Source of the DNA: Paucibacter sp963740455
GTDB lineage: Bacteria > Pseudomonadota > Gammaproteobacteria > Burkholderiales > Burkholderiaceae_C
Assembly: GCA_963740455.1 (NCBI GenBank)
Contig: CAVUEF010000019.1
Location: 53,022-117,021 of the forward strand
Direction: 5' to 3'
DNA: 64,000 bases
The translations under genes and the position numbers were made by a program. Every line of letters starts with the position of its first letter. Position 1 is the stretch's first letter. Below the pieces are notes generated by a model that saw only the letters and a program-made list of their open reading frames with translations, searched no databases and had not been told where the DNA came from. Shown one piece after another: positions 16,642-25,383 of this stretch.

Positions 16642-16736
16642 CAAAATCTCCTTGGGGCGTGAACGGGGTGGGGGGGTGAGTTGGCTGGTGCGGCGCCAAA
16701 CTGCGGGCCGCAAACAATTTGTTCGCACTGGAATTT

Positions 16737-16752
16737 AGCAGATAGCGTGCCA
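16737..16752 (-). promoter_or_regulatory. Sigma-54 promoter of glnA
   Basis: On the minus strand the sequence TGGCACGCTATCTGCT matches the sigma-54 consensus TGGCACGNNNNTTGCW at all but one defined position, with correct GG/GC spacing. It lies 95 bp before the glnA ATG, leaving a leader of about 85 nt. Two NtrC boxes lie 72-110 bp upstream of it. Confidence 0.85.
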
Positions 16753-16823
16753 AGCTCGAAGCATCACTTTGACGCCCGCAAACCGCGCGTCTGCATTCAT
16801 TTTCCCAACTTTCGATTCAATAT

Positions 16824-16838
16824 GCACCAACACGGGCT
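16824..16838. promoter_or_regulatory. Weaker NtrC-binding site
   Basis: GCACCAACACGGGCT matches the E. coli glnA NtrC site GCACCAACATGGTGC at 11 of 15 positions: one half-site is perfect and the other poor. Its centre is 23 bp from the strong site, about two helical turns, as expected for co-operative NtrC dimers. Confidence 0.55.
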
Positions 16839-16846
16839 GCGCCGGA

Positions 16847-16861
16847 GCACCGATCAGGTGC
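16847..16861. promoter_or_regulatory. Strong NtrC-binding site (glnA enhancer)
   Basis: GCACC-GATCA-GGTGC has perfect 5 bp inverted arms with the 5 bp spacer seen in E. coli glnA NtrC sites. It lies about 95 bp upstream of the sigma-54 element, right for enhancer action, and directly after the 3' end of the next gene. Confidence 0.75.
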
Positions 16862-16874
16862 GGCATCGACGCCA

Positions 16875-17669
16875 TCAGCGCACCATTTCAGCGCAGACAA
16901 GCGCACCGTGCTGGTCGAGCCCCGACTTGAGCGCCCTGTAAGCCGCGTCGAGCCGGGACGCTTCGCCCTTTACGCCCAACTCGATGTGGCGGCCCCACTG
17001 GGGATGATCGACGCTGGGCAGGCTGAACACCTTGATGCCGGGATGTTCGCGCTCGATCCGCTCCATCAGCGGCGTGAGTGTGGCCTCCATCGCGCCCTGC
17101 ACGACGAGCGACATTTCCGAGATGCCGAGCGCCTTGTGCAGATGCGCGTAGCGGGTATCGAGCACCCACTCGATCATCGGCCAGGCCATCACGGGGAAGC
17201 CGGGCACGAAATGCACATGATCGACCGAAAAGCCGGCGATGCGGTTGTACGGGTTGGGGATGATGCTGGCGCCCGACGGGAACATGCCCATATTGAGCCG
17301 GTGCAGATTGTCGGGCGCGTCGGGCGCGTAAACCTTGCCTTCGGCGGCGGCGGTCTCTTGCATGCGCTGCTCGATCAAGGCCCTTGCTTGCGCGTGCAGG
17401 ACGAGCCGCCGCCCCAAGGCGGCGGCCGCGCTCTGGCGCGTATGGTCGTCGGGCGTGGCGCCGATTCCGCCGCAACTGAACACCAGATCCCCGCTGGCAA
17501 AGGCGTGACGCAGCTCGGCCGTGATGCGCTCGCGCTCATCGCCCGCATAGCGCGCCCAGTGCAAGGCAAGACCGCGCGCCTGCAACAACTCGATCACTTT
17601 GGGCAAATGTTTGTCCTGGCGCTTGCCCGAGAGAATTTCGTCGCCGATGATGAGCAGGCCAATCTTCAT
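16875..17669 (-). CDS. CinA N-terminal / molybdopterin-binding domain protein
   Basis: A 264 aa protein of the MoaB/Mog-fold family, annotated in relatives as competence/damage-inducible protein A-like. The N-terminus MKIGLLIIGDEILSG and the motif SCGGIGATPDDHT are typical. It lacks the C-terminal nicotinamide-nucleotide amidase domain of full CinA, so it should not be called cinA. It probably binds a nucleotide or pterin; the substrate is unknown. It starts one base after the stop of the EI24 gene, so the two are translationally close. The NtrC enhancer of glnA begins just after its stop codon. Confidence 0.8.
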   Translation of the reverse strand: MKIGLLIIGDEILSGKRQDKHLPKVIELLQARGLALHWARYAGDERERITAELRHAFASGDLVFSCGGIGATPDDHTRQSAAAALGRRLVLHAQARALIEQRMQETAAAEGKVYAPDAPDNLHRLNMGMFPSGASIIPNPYNRIAGFSVDHVHFVPGFPVMAWPMIEWVLDTRYAHLHKALGISEMSLVVQGAMEATLTPLMERIEREHPGIKVFSLPSVDHPQWGRHIELGVKGEASRLDAAYRALKSGLDQHGALVCAEMVR

Positions 17670-17670
17670 G

Positions 17671-18552
17671 TCAGATGGGCGGCAAGGCCACCGGTGCGTC
17701 ACTGGGAGTTTGTTCCTGCAAGCCGATGGCGCCGCTCGCCAGCGGTGGCAACACTGTTTCGAGCATGCGCAGCTGCTGCAGCGCTGCCAGCGCGTAATGG
17801 GTGAACCACAGCGCGGCGAAGGCGAACACCAGCGTGTAGATCCACACCGTCACGACCACCAGCAGCGGCCACAGCACGACCGTGATCACGCCCAGCGCCC
17901 ATACCAGCGACGGTGCCGCCCCCAGGTAGCCGCAGACCACGCCCATCACCAGCAGCGGCATGCGGTGCTCGCGCAGCAACTGCTGCCGCTCGGCCTTGGA
18001 CGCATGCTCGGCCAGCACATCAAAGGCAAACACGCGGAATGTCAGCCATCCCCAGATCAACGGCGGCAAAATCATCACCAGTGGTGGCACCAGCCACAAA
18101 GGCACGCTCAGCACCAGCACCACCAGCGCCGCCAGCGTGCAGCCCAGAGACCAGATCACGCTTTGCCAGAACGCCGCACCGTGCTTGCGTTCGAGTTGCG
18201 GGAAGCGCCGGCGCGCCACCAGCTTGACCAACGCCGGCGTCATGAGCAAGGCCACCAGCACGAGCGACGTCATGACGATCAGCGGCACTGCCAGCGCGAT
18301 GATGATGATGGGCACGAGCACGGTCCTGAAGCTCTCGCCGCCGATGCTTCCCAGCCAACGCAGCAGGCTGTCGACGATCAGCCACGACTCCAGCGTGGCG
18401 CGCAGGCCCTGGACGGCGGCTTCCCAGTAAAAATAGGCCAGGCCGCCACTCAAAGCCGCGGCCAGCACAAGTGGCAACAGCGACAACAGCATCACCTTGG
18501 GGTGCAGGCAATAAGCGACCGCGCGCCAGAAGGCATCGAGCATCAGATTCAT
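17671..18552 (-). CDS. EI24 domain membrane protein
   Basis: A 293 aa integral membrane protein of the EI24/CysZ-like family. Starting at the ATG at 18552 the N-terminus is MNLMLDAFWRAVAYCLHPKV. About six hydrophobic helices are visible (near residues 20-45, 80-110, 140-175, 195-245 and 250-270) with the characteristic PPLIWGWLTFRVFAFDVLAEHAS segment. Bacterial members include the sulfate transporter CysZ, but no sulfur genes are nearby, so transport function is uncertain. It is followed immediately by the CinA-like gene. Confidence 0.75.
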   Translation of the reverse strand: MNLMLDAFWRAVAYCLHPKVMLLSLLPLVLAAALSGGLAYFYWEAAVQGLRATLESWLIVDSLLRWLGSIGGESFRTVLVPIIIIALAVPLIVMTSLVLVALLMTPALVKLVARRRFPQLERKHGAAFWQSVIWSLGCTLAALVVLVLSVPLWLVPPLVMILPPLIWGWLTFRVFAFDVLAEHASKAERQQLLREHRMPLLVMGVVCGYLGAAPSLVWALGVITVVLWPLLVVVTVWIYTLVFAFAALWFTHYALAALQQLRMLETVLPPLASGAIGLQEQTPSDAPVALPPI

Positions 18553-18627
18553 CGTTGCAAGGATACGCGAAGGGCCCGGTGCCCCGGACCAGTCCAATTG
18601 ACGCCCCGGCCTTGGCCAGCCCGAGCG

Positions 18628-19878
18628 TCAGCGCAGATTGCCCGTGTGACCCAGCGAATAGCGGCCGGGCTGCGGCCAGACGGTCAGGCCATGGGGCTCC
18701 TTGCCGACCTTGATCTTGGCCACCGCACCCGTGGCTGTGTCGATGCGATAGACCTCATCATCAAAACGCCCGGACAACCACAGCGACTTGCCGTCCACAC
18801 TGACGTTGCCCATGTCGGGGCTGCCGCCGCCGGGGATGGCCCACTTCGCAACGACTTTTTCGGTCGCAAAGTCGATCACGCTGACGCTGCCCGGGCCGCG
18901 CGGCGCACCATGAATCTTGTGGGTACCGCGATTGGCAACATAGAGCCGCTGGCCGTCGCGGCTGGGATAGAGGCCATGCGTCCCCAGGCCGGTACTGATG
19001 AAGCCGACTTCCCTGAATGCTTGGGCATCGACAATATGCACGCCATCGGCTTCCATGTCGGCGATATAGAAGCGCTTCCCGTCGGGCGAGATGCGGATGT
19101 CTTGCGGCATGCCTTTGGTCGCGGTGCAGACCTCGCTGGCGCCGGGGTCGGCCGGCTGCGCCGACTCCTTGTAGCGTGTTCTGGGCACCGCCAGCTTCAG
19201 ATAGCCGGTGACGCTTCGATTGACCAGGTCGATTCTTGCAACGCTGCCCTCGAACTCACAGGTGAAGAGTGCATAGCGACCATCGATCGAGAAGTCCGCG
19301 TGGTTGATGCCGCCACATTTGGGTGTATCGATCGAATACTGCAGCGCCATCGTCTGCGGGTCACGGAAATCCAGCCGCTTGAGCGCCTCGGCCACGACGA
19401 TGGCCGACTTTCCGTCCGGTGTGAAATACATGTTGTAGGGATCGTCGACCGGGATCGACTTGCCGGGCCTTGCGGTGCGCGGATTCACCGGCGTCAGACT
19501 GCCGTCGGTGCGGCGTTCCGCATTGTTGGCCACCCACAAGGTTTGCAGATCCCATGAAGGCACGACATGCTGAGGGCCGATGCCGACCTTGAACTTGTCA
19601 ACGACCTTCATGGTCGCGGGGTCGATCACGTAAACGTCATTCGACCGCAAGTTGGGAACGTAAACGCGCTCGAGGTGGTCTTTCACCGCAGCACTCAGGT
19701 GCGTCGGTCCGATCTCGCTGTAAAGGTTGCGTGGGTCGACAACGGCGGGCATGCCGGCGACCGTGGCCACGGCGGCCGGTGCCGATGCGGTACCGGCCTT
19801 GGAGACAGACGTCGCGGCAAGCACCATCGCGATGGCAAGCAAGGCCAAGCCGGTCACCAAGGTTCGTTTCAATTTCAT
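18628..19878 (-). CDS. Exported YncE-type beta-propeller protein
   Basis: A 416 aa protein with an N-terminal signal segment (about residues 8-28, hydrophobic, ending in KAG) followed by YVTN-type seven-blade propeller repeats. Examples are ERVYVPNLRSNDVYVID, KRFYIADMEADGVHIVD, QRLYVANRGTHKI and GSVSVIDFATEKVVAKW. Two Cys residues near the middle could pair. It lies 33 bp after the secreted creatininase gene on the same strand, so the two likely form an operon. Such propellers bind small ligands or proteins; the function here is not known. Confidence 0.8.
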   Translation of the reverse strand: MKLKRTLVTGLALLAIAMVLAATSVSKAGTASAPAAVATVAGMPAVVDPRNLYSEIGPTHLSAAVKDHLERVYVPNLRSNDVYVIDPATMKVVDKFKVGIGPQHVVPSWDLQTLWVANNAERRTDGSLTPVNPRTARPGKSIPVDDPYNMYFTPDGKSAIVVAEALKRLDFRDPQTMALQYSIDTPKCGGINHADFSIDGRYALFTCEFEGSVARIDLVNRSVTGYLKLAVPRTRYKESAQPADPGASEVCTATKGMPQDIRISPDGKRFYIADMEADGVHIVDAQAFREVGFISTGLGTHGLYPSRDGQRLYVANRGTHKIHGAPRGPGSVSVIDFATEKVVAKWAIPGGGSPDMGNVSVDGKSLWLSGRFDDEVYRIDTATGAVAKIKVGKEPHGLTVWPQPGRYSLGHTGNLR

Positions 19879-19911
19879 CGAGATATCCCAAGGGCCGGCG
19901 CTGCGCCAGCG

Positions 19912-20760
19912 TTATTGATGTTCGCGCGCGAGGGTCCGGATGGCCGCGACCGACGCGTCCAGAATCTGCTGCACACCGAGTTGTCCGAGCTCCGCCGTCG
20001 CGCGACGCGGGTCGCCATGCACGCCCTCATCGGTGCCAAACCTGGCGTGCTGCGTCAGCACGTCACTGCGAACCAGGGTCTTGTCGACCGCCAGCGCCAG
20101 CGCGGTGTCGGCCAAGCCGGCATGGCTGCCGATCTCGGCCTCGCTAAAGCCCCGCTGTTTCAGTGCGGCGACATAGCCGCGCTGGGTCACCCGGTAGTAG
20201 TCGCTCAAGGCGTGTACGCGACACGCCGGGTCGGCCGCCCATTCGCGGTTGAGTCGTGCGGCCACCCGTTCCTCGTTTCTCTGGTAGCCACCATGGTCGC
20301 CGAGAAAAAAAACATGCCGAAAGCCGTGCTGCTTGAAGCTGCGCGCCGCCCCCTCGAGCAGGGCCTCGAAGCTCGCTTCGGGGATCGAGATCGTGCCGGC
20401 GAAACGCATGTGCGCGACAGGGGGATGGACCGTGCCTTCAGGCACATAGGCGACGACCGGAGCGACCAAGGCGTTGCCCAGGCGCTGCGCGATCTGGCCG
20501 GCCAGCACGCGCGCTCGCACATTGTGCTTGCCCAGCACCATATGCGGCCCGTTCTGTTCAGTGCCGCCGATGGGAATGAGCACCGTGGTGGCGCCGCCGG
20601 CCACCCGGTCGCGCACTTCGGTCCAGGTCAGTTCCTCGATCTGAACCGATGCAGCACCGGCATGCGCGGCGGGCATCACGCTCGCCGCCAGCAGCAAACA
20701 CAGCACGGCGCGGCGCACCCTGCCGACCATGGCTGACGCAGCAGTGGTTCTCGCTGGCAT
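19912..20760 (-). CDS. Exported creatininase family protein
   Basis: A 282 aa hydrolase-fold protein of the creatininase family with an N-terminal signal peptide (RRAVLCLLLAASVMPAAHAG). The metal-site region reads IPIGGTEQNGPHMVLGKHN, and FFLGDHGGYQ carries further metal ligands. The classic EQHGPH is EQNGPH here, so activity on creatinine is unlikely, and the exported location also differs from cytoplasmic creatininase. The start is placed at the ATG at 20760; a TTG at 20829 and an ATG at 20730 are alternatives. It probably shares an operon with the beta-propeller gene. The substrate is unknown. Confidence 0.75.
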   Translation of the reverse strand: MPARTTAASAMVGRVRRAVLCLLLAASVMPAAHAGAASVQIEELTWTEVRDRVAGGATTVLIPIGGTEQNGPHMVLGKHNVRARVLAGQIAQRLGNALVAPVVAYVPEGTVHPPVAHMRFAGTISIPEASFEALLEGAARSFKQHGFRHVFFLGDHGGYQRNEERVAARLNREWAADPACRVHALSDYYRVTQRGYVAALKQRGFSEAEIGSHAGLADTALALAVDKTLVRSDVLTQHARFGTDEGVHGDPRRATAELGQLGVQQILDASVAAIRTLAREHQ

Positions 20761-20886
20761 CGACGCGCCTGGCAGTGTCAAGGGCAGGTTCAATGACGTG
20801 ACGGCATTGCGGAACAATATGGGACTCAATTTTGCGGCCGTCTATCAAAATCAGTTCAGTATAAACAGGCAGCTTTCCGCTTGACA

Positions 20887-21624
20887 TCACCCCATGTGAA
20901 GTCCGCCATTGCAGGCGAATTCAGCGCCGGTCGTGAAGCCTGATTCCTCACCCGCGAGCCAGGCCACGATGGAGGCAATCTCCTCGGGCGTGCCCAGGCG
21001 CTTGACGGGAATCGTCGCGACAATCTTGTCCAGCACGTCCTGGCGTATGGCCTTGACCATGTCGGTGGCGATATAGCCCGGGCTGATGGTGTTGACCGTC
21101 ACGCCCTTGCTCGCCACCTCTTGCGCCAAGGCCATCGAGAAGCCGTGCATGCCGGCCTTGGCCGCCGAATAGTTGGTCTGCCCGAACTGGCCCTTGGCGC
21201 CATTCACCGACGAGATGTTGATGATGCGCCCCCAGCCTCTGTCGAGCATGCCTTCGATGACCTGCTTGGTCACATTGAACATGCTGTTGAGGTTGGTGTT
21301 GATCACCGCATCCCAGTCGGCACGGCTCATTTTGCGCAGCACGCCATCGCGCGTGATGCCGGCGTTGTTGACCAGCACGTTGACGTCGCCATGCTCGGCG
21401 CGCACCTTGGCGAACGCCTCGACCGTCGAGTCCCACTCGGCCACATTGCCTACCGATACGAAGAACTTGTAGCCCAACGCGGCCTGCTCGGTCAGCCATT
21501 TGTCATGGTCGCGGCTCGGGCCGCAACCTGCGATCACCTTGAACCCATCTTTGTGCAGGCGCTGACACATCGCCGTTCCAATGCCCCCCATACCGCCGGT
21601 GACGTAAGCCAATTTTTGCGTCAT
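20887..21624 (-). CDS. phaB: Acetoacetyl-CoA reductase (PHB synthesis)
   Basis: A 245 aa NADPH-dependent short-chain dehydrogenase that reduces acetoacetyl-CoA to (R)-3-hydroxybutyryl-CoA. The sequence closely follows Cupriavidus PhaB: Rossmann motif TGGMGGIGTA, NNAGITRDG, the catalytic Ser in ISSVNG, and YSAAK. Its end GGLHMG is the same as in that enzyme. The first ATG at 21630 abuts AAGGAG with no spacing, so the ATG two codons later (21624, MTQKLAYV) is preferred. It lies 211 bp after phaC; no phaA thiolase is present in the window. Confidence 0.96.
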   Translation of the reverse strand: MTQKLAYVTGGMGGIGTAMCQRLHKDGFKVIAGCGPSRDHDKWLTEQAALGYKFFVSVGNVAEWDSTVEAFAKVRAEHGDVNVLVNNAGITRDGVLRKMSRADWDAVINTNLNSMFNVTKQVIEGMLDRGWGRIINISSVNGAKGQFGQTNYSAAKAGMHGFSMALAQEVASKGVTVNTISPGYIATDMVKAIRQDVLDKIVATIPVKRLGTPEEIASIVAWLAGEESGFTTGAEFACNGGLHMG

Positions 21625-21835
21625 TTTCATCTCCTTGTTTTCGAATCACGAACCAGTTGCCAGCAATAGAGCCGATCCCGTTGCCGAGGTTCCCGCAGCC
21701 GGACGGTCTGGTCAATCGGGTCGACCCCTCATCATCGGCCTTATTCGTCGGCCTTGTCCGTGCGTCGGATCAAGGTTCGACCGCGCCGGCCACGCCCATG
21801 CCACCACCCTTGCGCAGGCCCTTCCGCCAAGGGGT

Positions 21836-23548
21836 TCATGCCTTTTGTTTCACATAGCGGCCGGGCGCCGGCTCGATGGCCTTGTACTTGCGGTTGCCCG
21901 GCGTCTTGGGCGCAGCCATGCGTTTGCCCGCATGCGCGGCCAGCCAGGCCGACCAATCGGGCCACCAGCTGCCGGGATGCTCGGTGGCGGCATCAAACCA
22001 GTCTTGCGCCTGCTCGGGGTAGGCGCCTGCGCCGCTGCGTATCCAGTGGCTGCGTTTTTTCTTGGCCGGCGGATTGATGACGCCCGCAATATGGCCTGAG
22101 GCGCCCAGCACGAAGCGCTTCTTGCCCTTGAACACGCGGGTGCTGCGGTAGGCGCTCTCCCAGGGCACGATATGGTCTTCGCGCGAGCCGTAGATGTACA
22201 GCGGTGCCTTGATGCTGCGCAGGTCCACCGCCTCACCGCACACGGTCAGCTTGCCAGGCTGGACCAGTTCGTTCTGCAAATAGGTGTGGCGCAAATACCA
22301 GCAGTACATCGGGCCCGGCAGATTGGTGCTGTCGCCGTTCCAGTACAGCAAGTCGAACGCCGGCGGCGCATCGCCCATCAGGTAGTTGCCCACCACATAG
22401 TTCCAGACCAGATCATTCGGACGCAAGAAGCTGAAGGTGGTGGCCAGATCCTTGCCCATCAGCAGACCCGGCCCGCCCGGCGCCGCGTCGCCTATGGTGG
22501 TTTCGCGCAGTTCGACCGAAGCCTCATCGACAAAAATGTCGAGCACGCCGTTGCTGCTGAAGTCGATCAGGCTGGTCAGCAAGGTCACGCTGGCTGCTGG
22601 CTGCTTGCCACGCGCCGCCAGCACGGCCAGCGCGGTCGCCAGAATCGTGCCGCCCACGCAAAAGCCCAGCGTGTCTATGGTCTTGGCGCCCGAGATCTCC
22701 TGCACCACCTCGATCGCCTTGATGGCGGCTTGCTGAACGTAGTCGTCCCAAGTCAGATGAACACAGCTCTGATCCGGATTGCGCCAGCTCACCACGAACA
22801 CGCGGTGCCCCTGCGCGACCGCATAGCGGATCAGCGAGTTCTCCGGCTGAAGGTCGAGGATGTAGTACTTGTTGATGCAAGGCGGCACCATCAACAGCGG
22901 CCGCTCGAAGACCTGGGGCGTGAGCGGCTGGTACTCGAGCAGCTGGAACAGCTCGTTTTCGAACACGACCGCGCCGGCGCTTGTCGCCACATTGCGGCCC
23001 ACCTCGAAAGCTGCCTCGTCGGTCTGCGAGACATGGCCTTTCTGCAAATCGTTGCACAGCTGCTGCAAGCCCTTGGCAAGGCTCTCGCCCTTGGTCCGGA
23101 CCGCCTTGGCTTGCGCCTCGGGGTTGAGGGCCAGATAGTTGCTCGGCGCAGCCGCGTCCACCCATTGCTGCACGGCAAAGCGCACGCGTTGGCGCGTTTT
23201 TTCGTCGCCCTCGATGCTGTCGGCCATCCCCAGCAAGGTGCGCGCGTTAAGCAGGTACATCTGCGCCATGTACGCGGCGGCCGGATTCTCGGCCCAGCTC
23301 GGGTCGGCAAAGCGACGGTCTGGCAGGACAGCCGGCGCCGCTGTGTCCTGGCCCTCGGCGCTCAGCCGCTGCACCGAGGCGTTCCACAGATTTGTCGCCT
23401 GCGCCAGGTAGTCGCTCTGCAATTGGCTCAAGGCATCCATGGGCAGTTGCACGCCGCTGAGCGACTTCCACACAGCGTCCGTGCCCTGTGCTTGGGCGTC
23501 GGACTGGGCTCCCACCTGCGCCCCACCCGGGGCAGACTTGCGCTTCAT
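21836..23548 (-). CDS. phaC: Class I polyhydroxyalkanoate synthase
   Basis: A 570 aa PHA synthase that polymerises (R)-3-hydroxyacyl-CoA on the granule surface. The lipase-like box GFCVGG carries the active Cys at residue 297, and later conserved Asp/His motifs (YIYGSREDHIVPW, GASGHIAGVINPP) complete the triad. The typical PHA_synth_I N-terminal domain is visible (PSNYLALNPEA). The ATG at 23548 has GGAGGAG upstream. It forms a cluster with phaB; the phasin gene lies separately at 51.8 kb. Confidence 0.97.
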   Translation of the reverse strand: MKRKSAPGGAQVGAQSDAQAQGTDAVWKSLSGVQLPMDALSQLQSDYLAQATNLWNASVQRLSAEGQDTAAPAVLPDRRFADPSWAENPAAAYMAQMYLLNARTLLGMADSIEGDEKTRQRVRFAVQQWVDAAAPSNYLALNPEAQAKAVRTKGESLAKGLQQLCNDLQKGHVSQTDEAAFEVGRNVATSAGAVVFENELFQLLEYQPLTPQVFERPLLMVPPCINKYYILDLQPENSLIRYAVAQGHRVFVVSWRNPDQSCVHLTWDDYVQQAAIKAIEVVQEISGAKTIDTLGFCVGGTILATALAVLAARGKQPAASVTLLTSLIDFSSNGVLDIFVDEASVELRETTIGDAAPGGPGLLMGKDLATTFSFLRPNDLVWNYVVGNYLMGDAPPAFDLLYWNGDSTNLPGPMYCWYLRHTYLQNELVQPGKLTVCGEAVDLRSIKAPLYIYGSREDHIVPWESAYRSTRVFKGKKRFVLGASGHIAGVINPPAKKKRSHWIRSGAGAYPEQAQDWFDAATEHPGSWWPDWSAWLAAHAGKRMAAPKTPGNRKYKAIEPAPGRYVKQKA

Positions 23549-23716
23549 AGCTCTCCTCCTACACTCTCGCGCCGGACATCACGCCGGCATGGCATTTCGG
23601 ACGCACCCTCGCACGCTGCAAAGGCTTGACGCAAGCCATCTCCTTGTACGTCAAAAAGATGTCCTCGCGATGACATAAGATTCTCGCCCTTGATTTCGCA
23701 CCCGACAAAATATCGC

Positions 23717-23986
23717 ATGTATCTGGTTGCCATTGCCTGGCTTTACGTGACCTTGATGATGGCAGCCGCCGAGGCCACCAGCAGCCAGGGCACCGTGCTG
23801 GGAGCACTTGTCACCTTTATCTTGTACGGGGCGTTGCCGCTGTCCATCGTGCTCTACATCATGAGGACGGGCCGACGACGCCAAGCCAGGCGGCGCGCCG
23901 AGGCCCGGCAGCAGCCTTCACCGCAAGCTGATGGCGGCGACCATGCGACCGCTGAGCCGCGTGCGCCGGTACGAGAAGAACCTTGA
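23717..23986 (+). CDS. Small membrane protein of unknown function
   Basis: A predicted 89 aa protein starting MYLVAIAWLYVTLMMAAAEA, with two hydrophobic segments (about 1-20 and 28-50) and a basic/Pro-rich tail (RTGRRRQARRRAEARQQ). An in-frame upstream start at 23690 would add nine residues. Its 3' end overlaps the convergent pgeF gene by about 70 bp. Similar small membrane ORFs beside phaC/pgeF are common in this group, but I cannot name a function. Confidence 0.6.
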   Translation: MYLVAIAWLYVTLMMAAAEATSSQGTVLGALVTFILYGALPLSIVLYIMRTGRRRQARRRAEARQQPSPQADGGDHATAEPRAPVREEP

Positions 23987-24700
23987 TGCCTCGCCATAAG
24001 TGCACCAGCCGCCGCCGCTGATGTGTTCTACGCCAGCCGCCTGCAGCCGCGCTCGCGCCAAGGCCACCAGATCGGCGCGCCAGCGCGGCTCGCCCGCCTG
24101 GTTGGGTCGGTAGACGAAAAACCGGGGGTCAGGTCTTGCCGGATCGGCGCCGAACGCTGTCAGCACGTCGGCGCCCACCTCGAAGGCCTGCGGGCCGATG
24201 CAGGCGCCCATCCACGCATGCAGGTCGCTCGGTGCGCAGCCGCTGGCCTCGCACAAGGCCCGCACGGTGTGCTCCAGCACACCCGCGGCGAGGCCGCGCC
24301 AACCGGCATGCGCACCGCCCACACCAGCCGGCGCGGCGAACAGGACCGGCAGACAGTCGGCCACCTGGATGGCACAGCCCAGCCCGGGCACCGTGCCGAT
24401 GCTGGCGTCGGCGGCCGGCACCTCGACGCCCGGCTCGGCATGTTCGGGCCGCAGCCGCAACACCTCGACGCCATGCACCTGGGGCATGAAGACGGCACGC
24501 GCCTGCAGGGCCTGGTTCACCAGCGCGCGGTTCGCGGCCACGCGCTCGGGCGCATCGTGCACCGAGCGACCCACATTCATGCTGGCGTATGCGCCGTCGC
24601 TGACACCGCCGGCACGCGTCGTCATGAAGGCGCGCACATGCGGCAGCTCCCAGTCGGGGCGCAACCAGTCGGCGTGCATTGCGGCAGGCTCATTCGGCAT
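23918..24700 (-). CDS. pgeF: Peptidoglycan editing factor PgeF (YfiH/DUF152 family)
   Basis: A 260 aa protein of the laccase-fold DUF152 family, in E. coli an enzyme that prevents wrong amino acids entering peptidoglycan precursors. Visible metal-site motifs are PQVHGVEV, QVADCLPVL and HAGWRGLAAG, with the Cys-containing ACIGPQAFEVG later. The start is uncertain: the ATG at 24700 overlaps the maiA stop by 11 bp, and an ATG at 24679 is the main alternative. Its 3' end overlaps the small membrane ORF on the other strand. Confidence 0.88.
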   Translation of the reverse strand: MPNEPAAMHADWLRPDWELPHVRAFMTTRAGGVSDGAYASMNVGRSVHDAPERVAANRALVNQALQARAVFMPQVHGVEVLRLRPEHAEPGVEVPAADASIGTVPGLGCAIQVADCLPVLFAAPAGVGGAHAGWRGLAAGVLEHTVRALCEASGCAPSDLHAWMGACIGPQAFEVGADVLTAFGADPARPDPRFFVYRPNQAGEPRWRADLVALARARLQAAGVEHISGGGWCTYGEASRFFSYRRTRLSGRMVAAISLR

Positions 24701-25328
24701 CGGGGCAGGCCGATGGCTGGGTCTTGATGAAGGCTTCGTGCTGCATGCAATGGTCGAACACACGCATCACGATCGGCACATGATCGAGCCGGCATTTGAA
24801 GCGCTTGGCATTGAAGATCTGCGGCACCAGCACGCAGTCGGCCAGGCCGGGCGTGTCGCCAAAGCAATAGCCGCCTTGTTGCGATGCGGTCTCGAGCCGG
24901 CGCTCGACCACCTCCAGCCCGGTCTCGACCCAGTGCTTGTACCAGCGGTCCTTGGCCTCGTCGCTGAGCCCCATGTCGCGCACCAGATAACGCAATACCC
25001 GCAGGTTGTTGAGCGGATGGATCTCGCAGGCAATGTCCTGCGCCAGCGCGCGCACCTGGGCCCTCTCCAGCGGACCCTTGGGCAGCAGTGGCGGCTTGGG
25101 GTGGGTCTCGTCCAGATACTCGATGATGGCCAGCGACTGCGTCACGACGGCGTCGCCATCGCGCAGCAAGGGCACCAGGCGCGAGGCCGACACGGCCGTG
25201 TACGACTCGCTGAACTGCTCGTTCGTTGACAGCTTGACGGCCCTGTAGTCCCAGTCCAGCCCCTTCAGAGCCAGCGCGATACGCACGCGGTACGAGGCCG
25301 AAGAACGAAAATAGTTGAAGAGTTCCAT
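24690..25328 (-). CDS. maiA: Maleylacetoacetate isomerase (zeta-class GST)
   Basis: A 212 aa glutathione S-transferase fold protein. The N-terminus MELFNYFRSSASYRVRIALA contains the zeta-class signature SS-x-S-x-RVR-x-AL, and the C-terminal half contains GLEVVERRLE and CFGDTPGLADCVLVPQ. Zeta GSTs isomerise maleylacetoacetate or maleylpyruvate in aromatic catabolism. The start at 25328 is supported by GGAG; an upstream extension of 23 codons is not. No other aromatic pathway gene is near, so the pathway is open. It is divergent from the NUDIX gene with a 55 bp gap. Confidence 0.88.
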   Translation of the reverse strand: MELFNYFRSSASYRVRIALALKGLDWDYRAVKLSTNEQFSESYTAVSASRLVPLLRDGDAVVTQSLAIIEYLDETHPKPPLLPKGPLERAQVRALAQDIACEIHPLNNLRVLRYLVRDMGLSDEAKDRWYKHWVETGLEVVERRLETASQQGGYCFGDTPGLADCVLVPQIFNAKRFKCRLDHVPIVMRVFDHCMQHEAFIKTQPSACPDAE

Positions 25329-25383
25329 GATCCGCTCCAGCAAGGAATTCAGCGTCATTGCCCTGCACGATACACTGAGCCGC

